A DNA stretch of 64,000 nucleotides from an uncultured Candidatus Melainabacteria bacterium (GCA_947525005.1 CANNUY010000004.1:62001-126000), one strand, 5' to 3'; positions 52,529 through 62,136 are shown, counted from the first letter of the stretch. Program-made: numbers and translations. Notes: generated by a model not told the origin, from the sequence alone.

Positions 52529-55060
52529 TTATAATTCTATGTGGTTACATTTAATATTGTTTTGTTTTAGTAGTTCTATTATCTGCTTATGGCAAGTAAA
52601 ATATATAACTTGGTTTGTTTTTGCAAACGAGCTCAAACATTTGAGAGCTAAGATAGTTCTTTTTTTGTCAAAGTTTACAAACGCATCATCAATGATAAGT
52701 GGTAAATTAGGACGTCCATTTTCATCACCATTGTTATCAAGAGAATAATTTTGTGCATAGCCTAAACGAAGGGCTAGATATAACTGTTCTTTTGTTCCAC
52801 GACTAAGATTATTCCAATCTTTTTCGCCGATTTCATCTCCAGAGATAGTAGTTCTATCAAAGTTTATTTCAGAATACTTTGCGTCAGTTATTTCTGATAA
52901 ATAATTTTTTGCACTAATCAAATTTGGTTGAACCTTGTTAAATTCTTCTTTTGCGTTTTTAATCAATTCCACTAAAACTTCTTTTATAAATAGATTATTC
53001 AATAATTTTTTAAGTCTTGTGAGTTCTGCATTTTTTTGATTTTTTTTATCAACAAGGCTCTCAACCTCTTTCAATTCATTTAACCTATTTGAAAAAATTG
53101 CCAATTCTTTTAGTTTTTCTTTTAGTTTTTCAGACAATTCTTCTTTCATTTCTTCTGAAACTACAATCTCTGAATTTTTTTCAAACTCAAAGCTTTTAGA
53201 CTCAGCCTGAAGGAGAGCAACTTTAGTTGTATTTTCTTCATAAAGAGCATTGTTTTTTAGAGTTTCATCAAGATTTAAACTAATATTTTTAATTGTAGAC
53301 TCAATGTTTTCAAAATCTTCTTTATAAACAGGCAAAATTGTTAAAAGTTCATTATCTTTTATAAACTGATTAAAGTCAATTACAAACTTATCAAGTTTTT
53401 CATTAAATTTATTTGAATAATATTCCTTTTCTGAAATTTTTTGTTTTATTTCACGCAAAGTTCTTATTATATTAGAAACTTCGTTATAATTTTTAATGTC
53501 ACGTAAATTATTTTCTTTTAGAAACTCCTTCTCTTTAGCTTTTAAATTTTCTAATAAAGATTGAAGTTCTGTTCTTTTATTTAATAAATCAGAAAGGTTG
53601 TCATTTTCAAGATTCAATTCTTTTTGAATTTTATTTATTAAATTAGTTAATTTTTCATATTCAGAGATAGATTTCTCCATCTTATCAATTATTACAGATG
53701 TAGCTACAGAGGTATCAACAGCTGTATCTGTATATTTTTTTAGAATTTCTTGAATCATTAATCTAAAATGTTCTATATCAGGGTTGTTAGTTGTTTGAGT
53801 TTTATTAGTTATAAACTCTTTTATACAAAGTCCTAAACCTATTATAGATATGGCAAATAGCACATATTTTATATTTCCTGCTCCAAATGCAAAAATAAAC
53901 AATCCTACAAATAGTATTGAATAAAACAAATTGATAGTAGGTGATTGCTTAGTTGTATTATTTAGTGACATCGTTTGTTTTTCAAGTGCTTGATTATATT
54001 TTTCAAGATATTTTTTTAGGTAGTTTTTATCTTCTGTATAATTTTTAATATCTTCTATATTAAACGATTTCAGATAAGTTTGATTTTCTTCTAACTCACT
54101 TTCCAAGTTCTTTATCTGAGCTTGTTTTTCTAAAATTTTTTCTTCAATTGACGATAACTCTGTTGAGAGTTTTAAAAGTTCTGTTTGAAGCTCTGTCGCT
54201 TTAGAACCTTGCGTCACATCAAATTTATCAATATTATCTTCATCAAAATATTCAATTTCATTCAAAATTTTTTGTTCAATTTGATAGCGTTCGACACCTG
54301 TATCAATAAGAGCTTTATTAGAAAGAACTGTATTATATTCTGTTTTTAATTGATAAAATCTTTCTTTAATATTTTGAAAAACTTCTTTATTTTCAAGCAA
54401 AGATTTGTTTATTTTAAGTTCATCTAGATTAGCTTGAAATTCTTTTGTTTTTAAGGATAAATTGATATAATTGATATTTTTTTCAAGTTCATCTATCTCT
54501 TTTTTTAGTTCTTTTATTTCTTCAAGTTTTGAATTGTATTCTGCCTCATTGTTTTGAAGTTCTTTTATTTTATTATTTAATTCACCTAGTTTAACAAATT
54601 CTTTTTTTAAAGTAGTTGTTGCAGTATGTCTAGATGTGAAACTGTTTTTTATAAGTTTTGAAAACTCATCTTCTTTTAAGTTTATTTCAGCACCAGAAGA
54701 ATCTTTAATAGTATCTAAAAGTTCAGCACTATCCTTTTTTATTTGCATCAAATCTTCCAAATCAATAAAAAATCCGTGTTCAAAATTTTTAGAAGTTATT
54801 TTTTCTAAACAAGGAACATTGTTTTTTTGCTTTGATTTTTTTGCATCAAGAACAAATTCTTCATTATCACAAAGACATTTTAAATACCCATCAGCATTAG
54901 ATTTACGAATAAATATATTTGTAATAAATTGCATCAATGTAGATTTGCCTGCTTCGTTATCGCCTGTAACGATATTTAAGCCGTCCTCAAACTTTGTCAA
55001 TTGTTTGTAGGTGTCGTTAAACTTGTCTATTTGAACTTCTTTTATCTCAAATTTTGCCAT
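52529..55060 (-). CDS. yhaN: YhaN-like SMC/SbcC-type ATPase
   Basis: 843 residues. Walker A GDNEAGKSTLMQFI at about 36, then two long coiled coils separated by a short hydrophobic pair (FYSILFVGLFIFAFG, KYVLFAISIIGLGLCI at about 380-410), then the signature NLSRGTKEQLYLALRLGYA and Walker B LPLIIDDAFVNFDKK. The membrane-like hairpin in the coiled coil is characteristic of the YhaN branch and not of SbcC/Rad50. It follows the nuclease gene after only 7 bp and presumably forms a complex with it. Confidence 0.82.
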   Translation of the reverse strand: MAKFEIKEVQIDKFNDTYKQLTKFEDGLNIVTGDNEAGKSTLMQFITNIFIRKSNADGYLKCLCDNEEFVLDAKKSKQKNNVPCLEKITSKNFEHGFFIDLEDLMQIKKDSAELLDTIKDSSGAEINLKEDEFSKLIKNSFTSRHTATTTLKKEFVKLGELNNKIKELQNNEAEYNSKLEEIKELKKEIDELEKNINYINLSLKTKEFQANLDELKINKSLLENKEVFQNIKERFYQLKTEYNTVLSNKALIDTGVERYQIEQKILNEIEYFDEDNIDKFDVTQGSKATELQTELLKLSTELSSIEEKILEKQAQIKNLESELEENQTYLKSFNIEDIKNYTEDKNYLKKYLEKYNQALEKQTMSLNNTTKQSPTINLFYSILFVGLFIFAFGAGNIKYVLFAISIIGLGLCIKEFITNKTQTTNNPDIEHFRLMIQEILKKYTDTAVDTSVATSVIIDKMEKSISEYEKLTNLINKIQKELNLENDNLSDLLNKRTELQSLLENLKAKEKEFLKENNLRDIKNYNEVSNIIRTLREIKQKISEKEYYSNKFNEKLDKFVIDFNQFIKDNELLTILPVYKEDFENIESTIKNISLNLDETLKNNALYEENTTKVALLQAESKSFEFEKNSEIVVSEEMKEELSEKLKEKLKELAIFSNRLNELKEVESLVDKKNQKNAELTRLKKLLNNLFIKEVLVELIKNAKEEFNKVQPNLISAKNYLSEITDAKYSEINFDRTTISGDEIGEKDWNNLSRGTKEQLYLALRLGYAQNYSLDNNGDENGRPNLPLIIDDAFVNFDKKRTILALKCLSSFAKTNQVIYFTCHKQIIELLKQNNIKCNHIEL

Positions 55061-55067
55061 GTTTATC

Positions 55068-56336
55068 CTAATTTTTGTATATTTCAGTGCACAATGTTTT
55101 TAGTTCTGATTTTATTTGAGCCATAATAATATTTTTGTCAGTTATTAAAGACTCAAAGAGTTCTTCTTCTGATGCTTTATCTACCCCGAAAGATTTGTAT
55201 ATTTTCTTATACTTTTCTTTTAGTTCTTCATAAATTGTATCAATATTTTCATTAAAATCTTTGTCTATATTTTTAGCTAAGATTCCTATCACACCGTCAT
55301 CATCAAGCAAATCTTTTTCATCAACATCAGGAGTTGTAAAATCGTTTATCTCATATACTACGAGATTATTTTTTTCTGAACATTCAGATATATATTCCTC
55401 AAGAAGATTGTCTGTAGATTTCAATTCTATTGATGCAGGAGTTACACCTAATAAATTTACCTGAATCAAGTATAATTCAACTTCTTGTTGTAATGTATTA
55501 ATAAGACTATTAATTTCGTCAAAAACTTCAGCTTTATTTTCACATTCAGTTGGTTTAACATCAAGGTCAACAAATCTTGCACAGTCTGTTTTGATAAACT
55601 CTTTTTCAACAATAACATCATCTTTTACTTTTATATAATAACAACCGTGTTCATCAGTTTCTTTTCTTGTACGACCTTGAATAGTACCACTATAAACGAT
55701 ATTGTCATCAACTTGAGAAGTCAAATGAATATGACCTAACGCATAATAATCATAACCTAGCGCTTTCAAATCCTGAACAGAGCAAGGAGCATATTTAGTA
55801 TCGGTTTTATTAATATCACAGTGGATTAAACCGATATTAAAATAGTTTGTAACACTTTCATTCAATAAACCACAAGGATTTTCCATCGTATTTGATTGAA
55901 AGCTAACAGAATGTATTTTGACCAAGTTTTTAAAATCAAAAGTTTCTGAATTCGTTTTTGTTGTCACGCCTGTTATGTGGATTAAATCTTTATATTTATC
56001 ATCAAATTTAAAATAAGAAGGATAATCCATATACATCTTTATCGGGTCGTGATTTCCACAAATCACATAAGATGCAATACCATTATCAGCAAGCTTTTCT
56101 AAACTTTTTTTGAATACTAATTTTGTATGCAAATCATGTTCATCACTATCAAAACTATCACCTGCTATTAATACAAAACTAACATTTTTAGAAATTGCAG
56201 TATCAACAATTTTTTTTAACGCAATTTCGCAGGCATTTTTACACAAACTCATATTCTCATTATAAAGAGATATATCCGAGAATGCTCGTCCTAAATGAAT
56301 ATCTGCAATATGTAAAAATGAAAACTCCCTAGTCAT
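55068..56336 (-). CDS. yhaO: YhaO-like metallophosphoesterase DNA exonuclease
   Basis: 422 residues from ATG 56336. Mre11/SbcD-type calcineurin-like phosphoesterase with FLHIADIHLGRAF, VLIAGDSFDSDEHD, YVICGNHDPI, GLIHCDI and YALGHIHLTS, the metal-binding set. It processes DNA ends together with the downstream YhaN-like ATPase. No ribosome site precedes the ATG; the promoter places the transcript start at the ATG (next entry). C-terminal 150 residues are the capping and partner-binding part. Confidence 0.85.
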   Translation of the reverse strand: MTREFSFLHIADIHLGRAFSDISLYNENMSLCKNACEIALKKIVDTAISKNVSFVLIAGDSFDSDEHDLHTKLVFKKSLEKLADNGIASYVICGNHDPIKMYMDYPSYFKFDDKYKDLIHITGVTTKTNSETFDFKNLVKIHSVSFQSNTMENPCGLLNESVTNYFNIGLIHCDINKTDTKYAPCSVQDLKALGYDYYALGHIHLTSQVDDNIVYSGTIQGRTRKETDEHGCYYIKVKDDVIVEKEFIKTDCARFVDLDVKPTECENKAEVFDEINSLINTLQQEVELYLIQVNLLGVTPASIELKSTDNLLEEYISECSEKNNLVVYEINDFTTPDVDEKDLLDDDGVIGILAKNIDKDFNENIDTIYEELKEKYKKIYKSFGVDKASEEELFESLITDKNIIMAQIKSELKTLCTEIYKN

Positions 56337-56342
56337 ACATTT

Positions 56343-56371
56343 ATTATACAAAACATCTTCAATTTTGTAAA
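56343..56371 (-). promoter_or_regulatory. Promoter predicting a leaderless yhaO mRNA
   Basis: On the minus strand TTTACA (56371-56366), 17 bp, TATAAT (56348-56343), then six bases and ATG 56336. All spacings are consensus and the predicted +1 is the A of the start codon. It is divergent from the next promoter at 56424. Confidence 0.7.
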
Positions 56372-56423
56372 ATCAATCAAACAAGGTAGGAATAGTTTTT
56401 ATAAAAGATATATAATATAATTG

Positions 56424-56451
56424 TTGATATTTTAGGAAATATGGTTATAAA
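56424..56451 (+). promoter_or_regulatory. Promoter predicting a leaderless mRNA for the gene at 56458
   Basis: TTGATA (56424-56429), 16 bp, TATAAA (56446-56451), six bases, ATG 56458. No Shine-Dalgarno sequence fits before the ATG. Confidence 0.55.
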
Positions 56452-56457
56452 TAAAGT

Positions 56458-57360
56458 ATGGCACGTGTAATTTTATTATTAGTATTAATCGTATTTAATT
56501 TATTCAATATCACGTTTGCAAACGATGATATCTCTGAGGTTATTGATTTATACAAATCTGCCAAGTACCAAGAATGTGTAACTAAAGCAGAAATCGTTAC
56601 TAAAAACGACCCGACATCTGCACTTGCATATTATTATATAGCACTAGCTAATGCACAAATGGGTAAACGAGATTTAGCAATAAAAAACTATGATAAAGTA
56701 ATTGCTCTAGGTACAAATAAATCACTTGTAAATTATGCCAAAACAGGTAAATCTAAATTGATTGTTAAAGAAAAAACAAAGGCTGTAACAGGTGCAGAAT
56801 CTATGTTAGAAGATGTTGATGAGAACGGAAATCCAGTACAAACCTCTCAAACTAACACTCAAACTACAGATAGAACAAATGTAGCAAAAACAGACGTAGC
56901 AAAGAGAGAGCCAGAAAAAGCAGAAGTACAAAAAACTTCTGAGAAAGCTGTTACACAAAAACCTGTACAACCAAAACCAAGCCAAACAAATAAAACCGAT
57001 ACACCACCTACTAATGATGAAATAGTTAATGCGATAAGAGTTTTACAAAAAGCAGGATTGTTGCAAGGTGGATTACCTATGGGAAACTCTCCACAACAAC
57101 AATATGCACAGTACCCACAAGGTCAACAATACCCACAAAACCCACAAGCTTATATGGACCCTCGAACACAAGAAATGCAATCAATGTTAATGATGATGAA
57201 TTCTAATAATAACAATGGATATGGGAATAGTGGTAATGATATGATGAATTTATTACCATATATGCAAAACGGTGGCAAAATGAGTCCACAAATGATTCAA
57301 ATGATGATGATGAAAAACATGATGCCTGATTTTTCTTCTGGAAACAACAATAATTATTAG
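56458..57360 (+). CDS. Secreted TPR protein with Gln/Asn/Met-rich C-terminus
   Basis: 300 residues. Signal peptide (VILLLVLIVFNLFNITFA), two TPR units at about 25-95 (YKSAKYQECVTKAEIVTKND, AYYYIALANAQMGKRDLAIK), a Thr/Lys/Pro linker, and from about 215 a low-complexity tail of QQ, NNNN and MMM runs. Probably a periplasmic or surface scaffold; nothing enzymatic is seen. The tail could be disordered or aggregation-prone. Confidence 0.72.
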   Translation: MARVILLLVLIVFNLFNITFANDDISEVIDLYKSAKYQECVTKAEIVTKNDPTSALAYYYIALANAQMGKRDLAIKNYDKVIALGTNKSLVNYAKTGKSKLIVKEKTKAVTGAESMLEDVDENGNPVQTSQTNTQTTDRTNVAKTDVAKREPEKAEVQKTSEKAVTQKPVQPKPSQTNKTDTPPTNDEIVNAIRVLQKAGLLQGGLPMGNSPQQQYAQYPQGQQYPQNPQAYMDPRTQEMQSMLMMMNSNNNNGYGNSGNDMMNLLPYMQNGGKMSPQMIQMMMMKNMMPDFSSGNNNNY

Positions 57361-57409
57361 AATAGGTGTTAAATAAATAGTATAGAATGATATAGAATTA
57401 TATAAAATA

Positions 57410-58024
57410 ATGGATTATAAAAATTTAGATTATAAAAAGGCAGTTAAATTATTAGAGGACGGGAACGGGATTTCTTTAAGAGATTATTTTAAAGAAAACA
57501 ATTTCTTACTTGAGTATGGATATACATATCTTTTAGACGGCAATCTTGATAAAGCTTATGAAATATTATCAACATTAACCTCCCCAAGAGCCGAGTGGGC
57601 AAGTTATATCATTCCATTTTTACAAGGTTGGCATGGGAGTTTACCTACTTTTTTTCAAATAAGGAATTTTTTAGAGATAGATATAGCTTTATTTTTGAAA
57701 TATAAAAAGACAGATTATGTGCAAAAACTCATTGATATCGCTGACTTTATGCAAGATATAAATAGTGAAACATATAAGTTTATTGCTAGAGTACTTTTCA
57801 AACACGGATATATGAATGCGTCAAAGATTTTTATGGATAAGTCTGCAAATTATTATTATAAAGATGTTGAATTACATTACTTGTATGTAGAATTTTATTT
57901 AGCACATAATGATAGAGAGAATGCTTTAAAGGCATTGAGAACCTGTTTAAGAATAAACCCTGAATATTACCCTGCTGTTAAGATGGACAATGCGTTGAGA
58001 AGAAACACGGTTTGTCAGAGCTAA
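57410..58024 (+). CDS. TPR-like helical protein
   Basis: 204 residues, cytoplasmic by absence of a signal. Repeated helical pairs: DYKKAVKLLEDGN, YTYLLDGNLDKAYEILSTL, ARVLFKHGYMNASKIFMDKS, FYLAHNDRENALKALRTCLR. No ribosome site before the ATG; A/T-rich with TATATAAA boxes immediately upstream, so it may be translated from a very short leader. It lies 49 bp after the secreted TPR gene. Role unknown. Confidence 0.65.
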   Translation: MDYKNLDYKKAVKLLEDGNGISLRDYFKENNFLLEYGYTYLLDGNLDKAYEILSTLTSPRAEWASYIIPFLQGWHGSLPTFFQIRNFLEIDIALFLKYKKTDYVQKLIDIADFMQDINSETYKFIARVLFKHGYMNASKIFMDKSANYYYKDVELHYLYVEFYLAHNDRENALKALRTCLRINPEYYPAVKMDNALRRNTVCQS

Positions 58025-58100
58025 GCTCAAATAAAGTTTGAGCCTCTGCAATCCATAAACCAACGGTTTTGCATACTTACAGAAAACTTTTTTGAATATA

Positions 58101-58134
58101 AACGCCCCAGTCTTATAAATAAGACTGGGGCGTT
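58101..58134. terminator. Strong bidirectional hairpin between convergent genes
   Basis: AACGCCCCAGTCTTAT and its exact complement separated by AA form a GC-rich stem of up to 16 bp. It is flanked by A/T-rich sequence on both sides and sits 77 bases after one gene and 17 bases after the other. Upstream (58030-58070) GCAATCCATAAACCAACGG is a decayed fragment of the GTCATT repeat family, matching 63432-63450. Confidence 0.8.
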
Positions 58135-58150
58135 GAAACTTTTAAACTTA

Positions 58151-59449
58151 TTATGCTACTGGTACAGGATTATTATCCTTTTTACCTCCATTATCATTTC
58201 CATTACCATTACCTTGAGGCTTGTTGCCTAGTGTTTCTTTGTTACCTGAAACAGATTCACCTGCTTTTTCTGATGCTTCTGATTTTGATTCAGCAGCTGC
58301 CTCATCAGATTCTTCAAATGCGCCTTCTGTATCAGTTGTATATGCATCTTGTTGTGCAATCATTTCATTCAAATTATTTACGTGGTCTTGCATTTCATCA
58401 CCGTTATCACCACATTCGTTTTCATCAGAAGCTTTTTGGAAATAATTATTACTTGCAAGTCCCATCATTGCACCAATAGCACCCCACATTATTGCTGCCG
58501 ATATTCCTGCAGGACCATCCACTGGAATAAAAGCTGCCCATATTTTAGGAATAGCAGCAACTACTGTCGTAACAGCTGCTATTATAGAAGTTGCCAAACA
58601 TAATACACCATTAGTTGTTGCAAGTGCACCTTTTAATTTACCATCTTTCAAGAAATCTGATACTGATTGACCTGATTCAGCAGAACCCATAGCTTCCGTA
58701 TTCATTGCACGATATTCTTCAATAGCACCACCAGTTTCAGCCAATTCATCTTCAAGTCCTGAATTATCTTGTTTTTTTAATGCTAACATTTGTTCTTTAA
58801 TTCTTTGGGCACCTTGTTTATCACCCATAGCAACAGCAGCATCATATTGCATTTGTAAATCAGCCATTTGAGAGGTTTGAGTGTTTACTGTTTTTGTAAG
58901 ATTGTTTTGTTGGTCATTATATGTTTGAACATCTTCGTTCATCATATCCATTGTATTTGCAAGGTTATCAGAATAACCATCTAAAGTTTGATTATCATTT
59001 CCTGCATTTTGAGAATGATTTTTTCTATCTTTTAACTGATCGTCAAAAGCATACGATAAAGCTAATGCTGCAGCAGAAGAAATCAATCCAACAATACCTG
59101 CAGCATTGGCTAAAAAGCCGTTTAATTTTGATGCTTTTGCACCACCAGTTAAACTTACTACAACTGCAGTAATTGACCCTGCAGCAGCACCAAAAGACGC
59201 ACCAGTACTAGCACCTTCTGTTGCATTACCATTATCTTTTGTATCACTTGTATCAATAGAATTTTTACCACGGTTTTCAGTAACCTTGGTATCGTATTGA
59301 ACCTCGTCCATATCTTCTGGAGTAAGGAAAGATTCACATTTCTTTTGTTGAGATGGATCTAATTGCACCTCACCACGTTTCCACGCAACGTAGATTTCTT
59401 TTGCGTTACCTTGTGTAATATTGCCGTATCCTTCAACTGATATAGCCAT
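58151..59449 (-). CDS. Protein with two hydrophobic regions flanking a coiled coil (translocator-like)
   Basis: 432 residues, family not recognised. No signal peptide. Two long Ala/Gly/Val-rich hydrophobic segments at about 80-135 (GAAAGSITAVVVSLTGG, AAGIVGLISSAAALALSYAF) and 270-335 (ATSIIAAVTTVVAAIPKIWA, AIMWGAIGAMMGLAS), with a Gln/Asp-rich coiled coil between (LQMQYDAAVAMGDKQGAQRI) and a Ser/Glu then Gly/Asn-rich tail. The plan resembles injectisome translocators (YopB/IpaB) or pore-forming secreted proteins, but there is no sequence match I can point to. AAGGAGAG precedes the ATG. Confidence 0.6.
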   Translation of the reverse strand: MAISVEGYGNITQGNAKEIYVAWKRGEVQLDPSQQKKCESFLTPEDMDEVQYDTKVTENRGKNSIDTSDTKDNGNATEGASTGASFGAAAGSITAVVVSLTGGAKASKLNGFLANAAGIVGLISSAAALALSYAFDDQLKDRKNHSQNAGNDNQTLDGYSDNLANTMDMMNEDVQTYNDQQNNLTKTVNTQTSQMADLQMQYDAAVAMGDKQGAQRIKEQMLALKKQDNSGLEDELAETGGAIEEYRAMNTEAMGSAESGQSVSDFLKDGKLKGALATTNGVLCLATSIIAAVTTVVAAIPKIWAAFIPVDGPAGISAAIMWGAIGAMMGLASNNYFQKASDENECGDNGDEMQDHVNNLNEMIAQQDAYTTDTEGAFEESDEAAAESKSEASEKAGESVSGNKETLGNKPQGNGNGNDNGGKKDNNPVPVA

Positions 59450-59554
59450 TTATAGAACTCTCCTTACTTACGTAATCTATAAATAAAAAGTATTTCAACC
59501 ATAGCCTGATTTCAGACATGTTTTATTTTGTTACATAAGTTAATATTTTCATCC

Positions 59555-59586
59555 GTCATTGCGGCGGATTTTCGACTCGTAATGAC
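59555..59586. repeat. Minimal GTCATT...AATGAC inverted unit
   Basis: GTCATTGCGGCGG, then CGACTCGTAATGAC: a 32-bp remnant with complementary ends (GTCATT/AATGAC). It belongs to the same repeat family and lies between the hydrophobic protein gene and tsaB. Confidence 0.6.
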
Positions 59587-59616
59587 ATATAAAAACTCTT
59601 CACGGCAATTTTAAAA

Positions 59617-60246
59617 TTACACATTCACTGGTGGTGGTTGGATATATAAAGGCAATACCTTACCCCAGTTGCCGTCTTCGACTCTCAATTTTTCTACAAC
59701 CAATTCTGAAAGTAATATGCCTAATTCATAGTTCATCTGTTGATAAGATACAACTTCACTAACCAACGGTCTAAATCTTTCAATCAATCTATCATCAGTT
59801 ATAACTCTTTTGCCCTTAATAAGTTTATCAACTTCTTCTAGTTCAACAGCATTAGGTTCTGTATGAGCTTTCTTATCAAAATAATATGCCTTATTTTTTC
59901 TAGCGTCTAAAGCTACAACAGCTTCATCACCCTCTGCTCTTGATAGAATTTCTAATGATGCTACACCAACAGCTTTGCAATCCAACTGTTGTGCCATTAC
60001 TCTTGCAACCGTAGTACAAGCTCTTATTCCTGTAAAGCTCCCTGGCCCAATATTAATTCCAATAGCTTCAATATCCTTTGGAGTATAACCATTATCTTTC
60101 AAAACATCTCTTATAGTAGAAATCAAATACGCTGAATGATAATTATTCTCATTCGATTCAATAATCTTTGATGATATAATTTTTTCTTCATCTCTCAAAA
60201 CAATATATGTTTTATCCAAACAAGTATCAAATGCCAATATTAACAC
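59617..60246 (-). CDS. tsaB: tRNA threonylcarbamoyladenosine biosynthesis protein TsaB
   Basis: 209 residues of ASKHA fold: LILAFDTCLDKTYIVL, GINIGPGSFTGIRACTTVAR and VVALDARKNKAYYF. TsaB is the inactive partner that scaffolds TsaD and TsaE in forming t6A37 of ANN-decoding tRNAs. It overlaps tsaE by 7 bp. tsaD is not in the window. The C-terminus is slightly short. Confidence 0.94.
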   Translation of the reverse strand: MLILAFDTCLDKTYIVLRDEEKIISSKIIESNENNYHSAYLISTIRDVLKDNGYTPKDIEAIGINIGPGSFTGIRACTTVARVMAQQLDCKAVGVASLEILSRAEGDEAVVALDARKNKAYYFDKKAHTEPNAVELEEVDKLIKGKRVITDDRLIERFRPLVSEVVSYQQMNYELGILLSELVVEKLRVEDGNWGKVLPLYIQPPPVNV

Positions 60247-60713
60247 TTTTTTAACCCCTCAATAATCTTTTTGTCCTTATCTCCGATAGCAGTAAACTCA
60301 TAGCATCTATTATCGTCATCATCATAAGTTACATTAATCTCAATTCTATCAAATGGAACTTCGCCTTGAGAAAATTCTGCCCACTCAACAAACGTCAAAT
60401 TTTTACCCTCAGAATATTCTCTCAATTCATCAGTAATAGTCTTTATACCAACGTGCTCCAATCTATACAAATCAAAATGATAAATAGGAATCTCGCCAGT
60501 ATGATACTCGTTCAAGATTGTAAAACTAGGACTTGTAACCTTCTCCTTGATATCCAAAGCCTCAGCTACCAACCGTACAAACGCTGTCTTTCCTGCACCT
60601 ATATCTCCAAACAAATTAACAAAACAACCATCTTTCGCTAATTCGGCAAAGCGTTTTGCTAACTCTCTTGTGTCGTCCATTGAATAACATACTTTTTTAT
60701 AACTATTTGTCAT
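60240..60713 (-). CDS. tsaE: tRNA t6A biosynthesis ATPase TsaE
   Basis: 157 residues: Walker A LFGDIGAGKTAFVRLVAEAL, the switch-like KVTSPSFTILNEY, YHFDLYRL and FVEWAEFSQG. This is the P-loop ATPase that resets the TsaB-TsaD complex. It overlaps the end of the GGDEF gene by 11 bp and tsaB by 7 bp, so the four genes from 63250 down to 59617 form one transcription unit. Confidence 0.95.
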   Translation of the reverse strand: MTNSYKKVCYSMDDTRELAKRFAELAKDGCFVNLFGDIGAGKTAFVRLVAEALDIKEKVTSPSFTILNEYHTGEIPIYHFDLYRLEHVGIKTITDELREYSEGKNLTFVEWAEFSQGEVPFDRIEINVTYDDDDNRCYEFTAIGDKDKKIIEGLKKC

Positions 60714-62136
60714 ATACTACAACCTTGTTTCTTCCACTTTCTTTTGCATCATATAAAGCTTTATCAGCTTTCATATACAAATCTTCTGGCATATCCTTTA
60801 TATCTAATTGTGCCAATCCTATACTTATTGTAACACTGATATTTTCAACCTGCTCAGTTTTTTCTGATTTAATCTCTAATTTTGAATTCTCAACTGCATA
60901 TCTCAAACGCTCAGCAACCACTCTAGCCTCGTTTATAGATGTATTCGGTAACAAAATACAAAACTCTTCCCCACCATATCTTGATGGAATATCATATTCA
61001 CGAAGTTCCTGCTTTATTACGTTTGCTGTCAACTTCAAAACACTATCACCAACAGAGTGACCATAATTATCATTAAATTTTTTAAAAAAGTCAATGTCCG
61101 TCATAATTGCACACAAAGGCGTATCCTGTCTGTTTGCTATAGAATACTGCTCTTTTAATCTTATTTCAAACTGACGTCTATTATTCAACCCTGTCAAAGC
61201 GTCCATTGTAGCGTTCTTCAACATTTCTGAATATACATTCGCTTTTTCTATCGTAACTGTTGATTGTTCTGTTAATTCTTTAATATACTTTATTTCAGTT
61301 TCCTTTAATTTATCAATCGTACTATGAGCAACAATACAACCAATAACATCTTTTTCACCAATTAAACCAAAAACTCCTGTTTTTTTGTTATCTGAAATAA
61401 TCACTTTATTATCGACTGATATCTTATTCATTAACTCATAAACCTGCTTGTTCCAACAAGCATTTGGCCAATACAAAACAAATTTGTCTTCCTGCTTTAA
61501 GAAAATATATATCAAATGATTCATCACAAACTTATCAATCATCTCTCCAATCAACGGAATAATATATTGATAATCATATTGAGTTTCTATAATTTTTGCT
61601 ATATCCTTCATTGATTTATAAAACTCTAAATTTGTTTCAAGTTTCTTGCCCAAAACAATGTTTTCAACCCTCACAGAAAACCCCGAAGCAATTGTTCGTA
61701 AAAACATCGTTTCATCAAATCCAATCTCTTGTTTTTGTTTAAGTTTTATTCTCCAAAATCCAACACCCTTACTAGATAAGTTCAATCTGAAACATAAAGA
61801 CTTAACTACATAATTTCCTCTGTCAAAAACATCTTCTGGGATATTTATATCATCGTTCAAAACGAAGTTCCGACCATTCAGAAAAGAATTATTCAATTCT
61901 TTTAATACAGCAATCTTTTCTTCAGAATAATATTCTTCTATTGGCTCAAATCCATTAACTGAATCTAACAAGATTCCTGAACCACTATCAAAATACATCA
62001 AATTCATTTCAGTTATCTCAAACAAATCCGAAAGACTAATTTTAACAATATCCATCAGTGATTCAACGTCATCATTATTTGCAATCTGTTCTAATATGTT
62101 GTACAACAACGATATCTTATCTGCCCTAATTGCCAT
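60703..62136 (-). CDS. Diguanylate cyclase with GAF-like sensory domain
   Basis: 477 residues from ATG 62136 (TTAGGA nine bases upstream; a nearer ATG at 62145 has none). The N-terminal 290 residues hold two GAF-like regions (ISLSDLFEITEMNLMYFDSG; LETNLEFYKSMKDIAKIIET). GGDEF domain at about 310-475: DALTGLNNRRQFEI and active site SRYGGEEFCILLP. An RxxD inhibition site (REYD) lies five residues before GGEEF. It should make c-di-GMP with product inhibition. Its sensory input is unknown. Confidence 0.88.
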   Translation of the reverse strand: MAIRADKISLLYNILEQIANNDDVESLMDIVKISLSDLFEITEMNLMYFDSGSGILLDSVNGFEPIEEYYSEEKIAVLKELNNSFLNGRNFVLNDDINIPEDVFDRGNYVVKSLCFRLNLSSKGVGFWRIKLKQKQEIGFDETMFLRTIASGFSVRVENIVLGKKLETNLEFYKSMKDIAKIIETQYDYQYIIPLIGEMIDKFVMNHLIYIFLKQEDKFVLYWPNACWNKQVYELMNKISVDNKVIISDNKKTGVFGLIGEKDVIGCIVAHSTIDKLKETEIKYIKELTEQSTVTIEKANVYSEMLKNATMDALTGLNNRRQFEIRLKEQYSIANRQDTPLCAIMTDIDFFKKFNDNYGHSVGDSVLKLTANVIKQELREYDIPSRYGGEEFCILLPNTSINEARVVAERLRYAVENSKLEIKSEKTEQVENISVTISIGLAQLDIKDMPEDLYMKADKALYDAKESGRNKVVVYDK

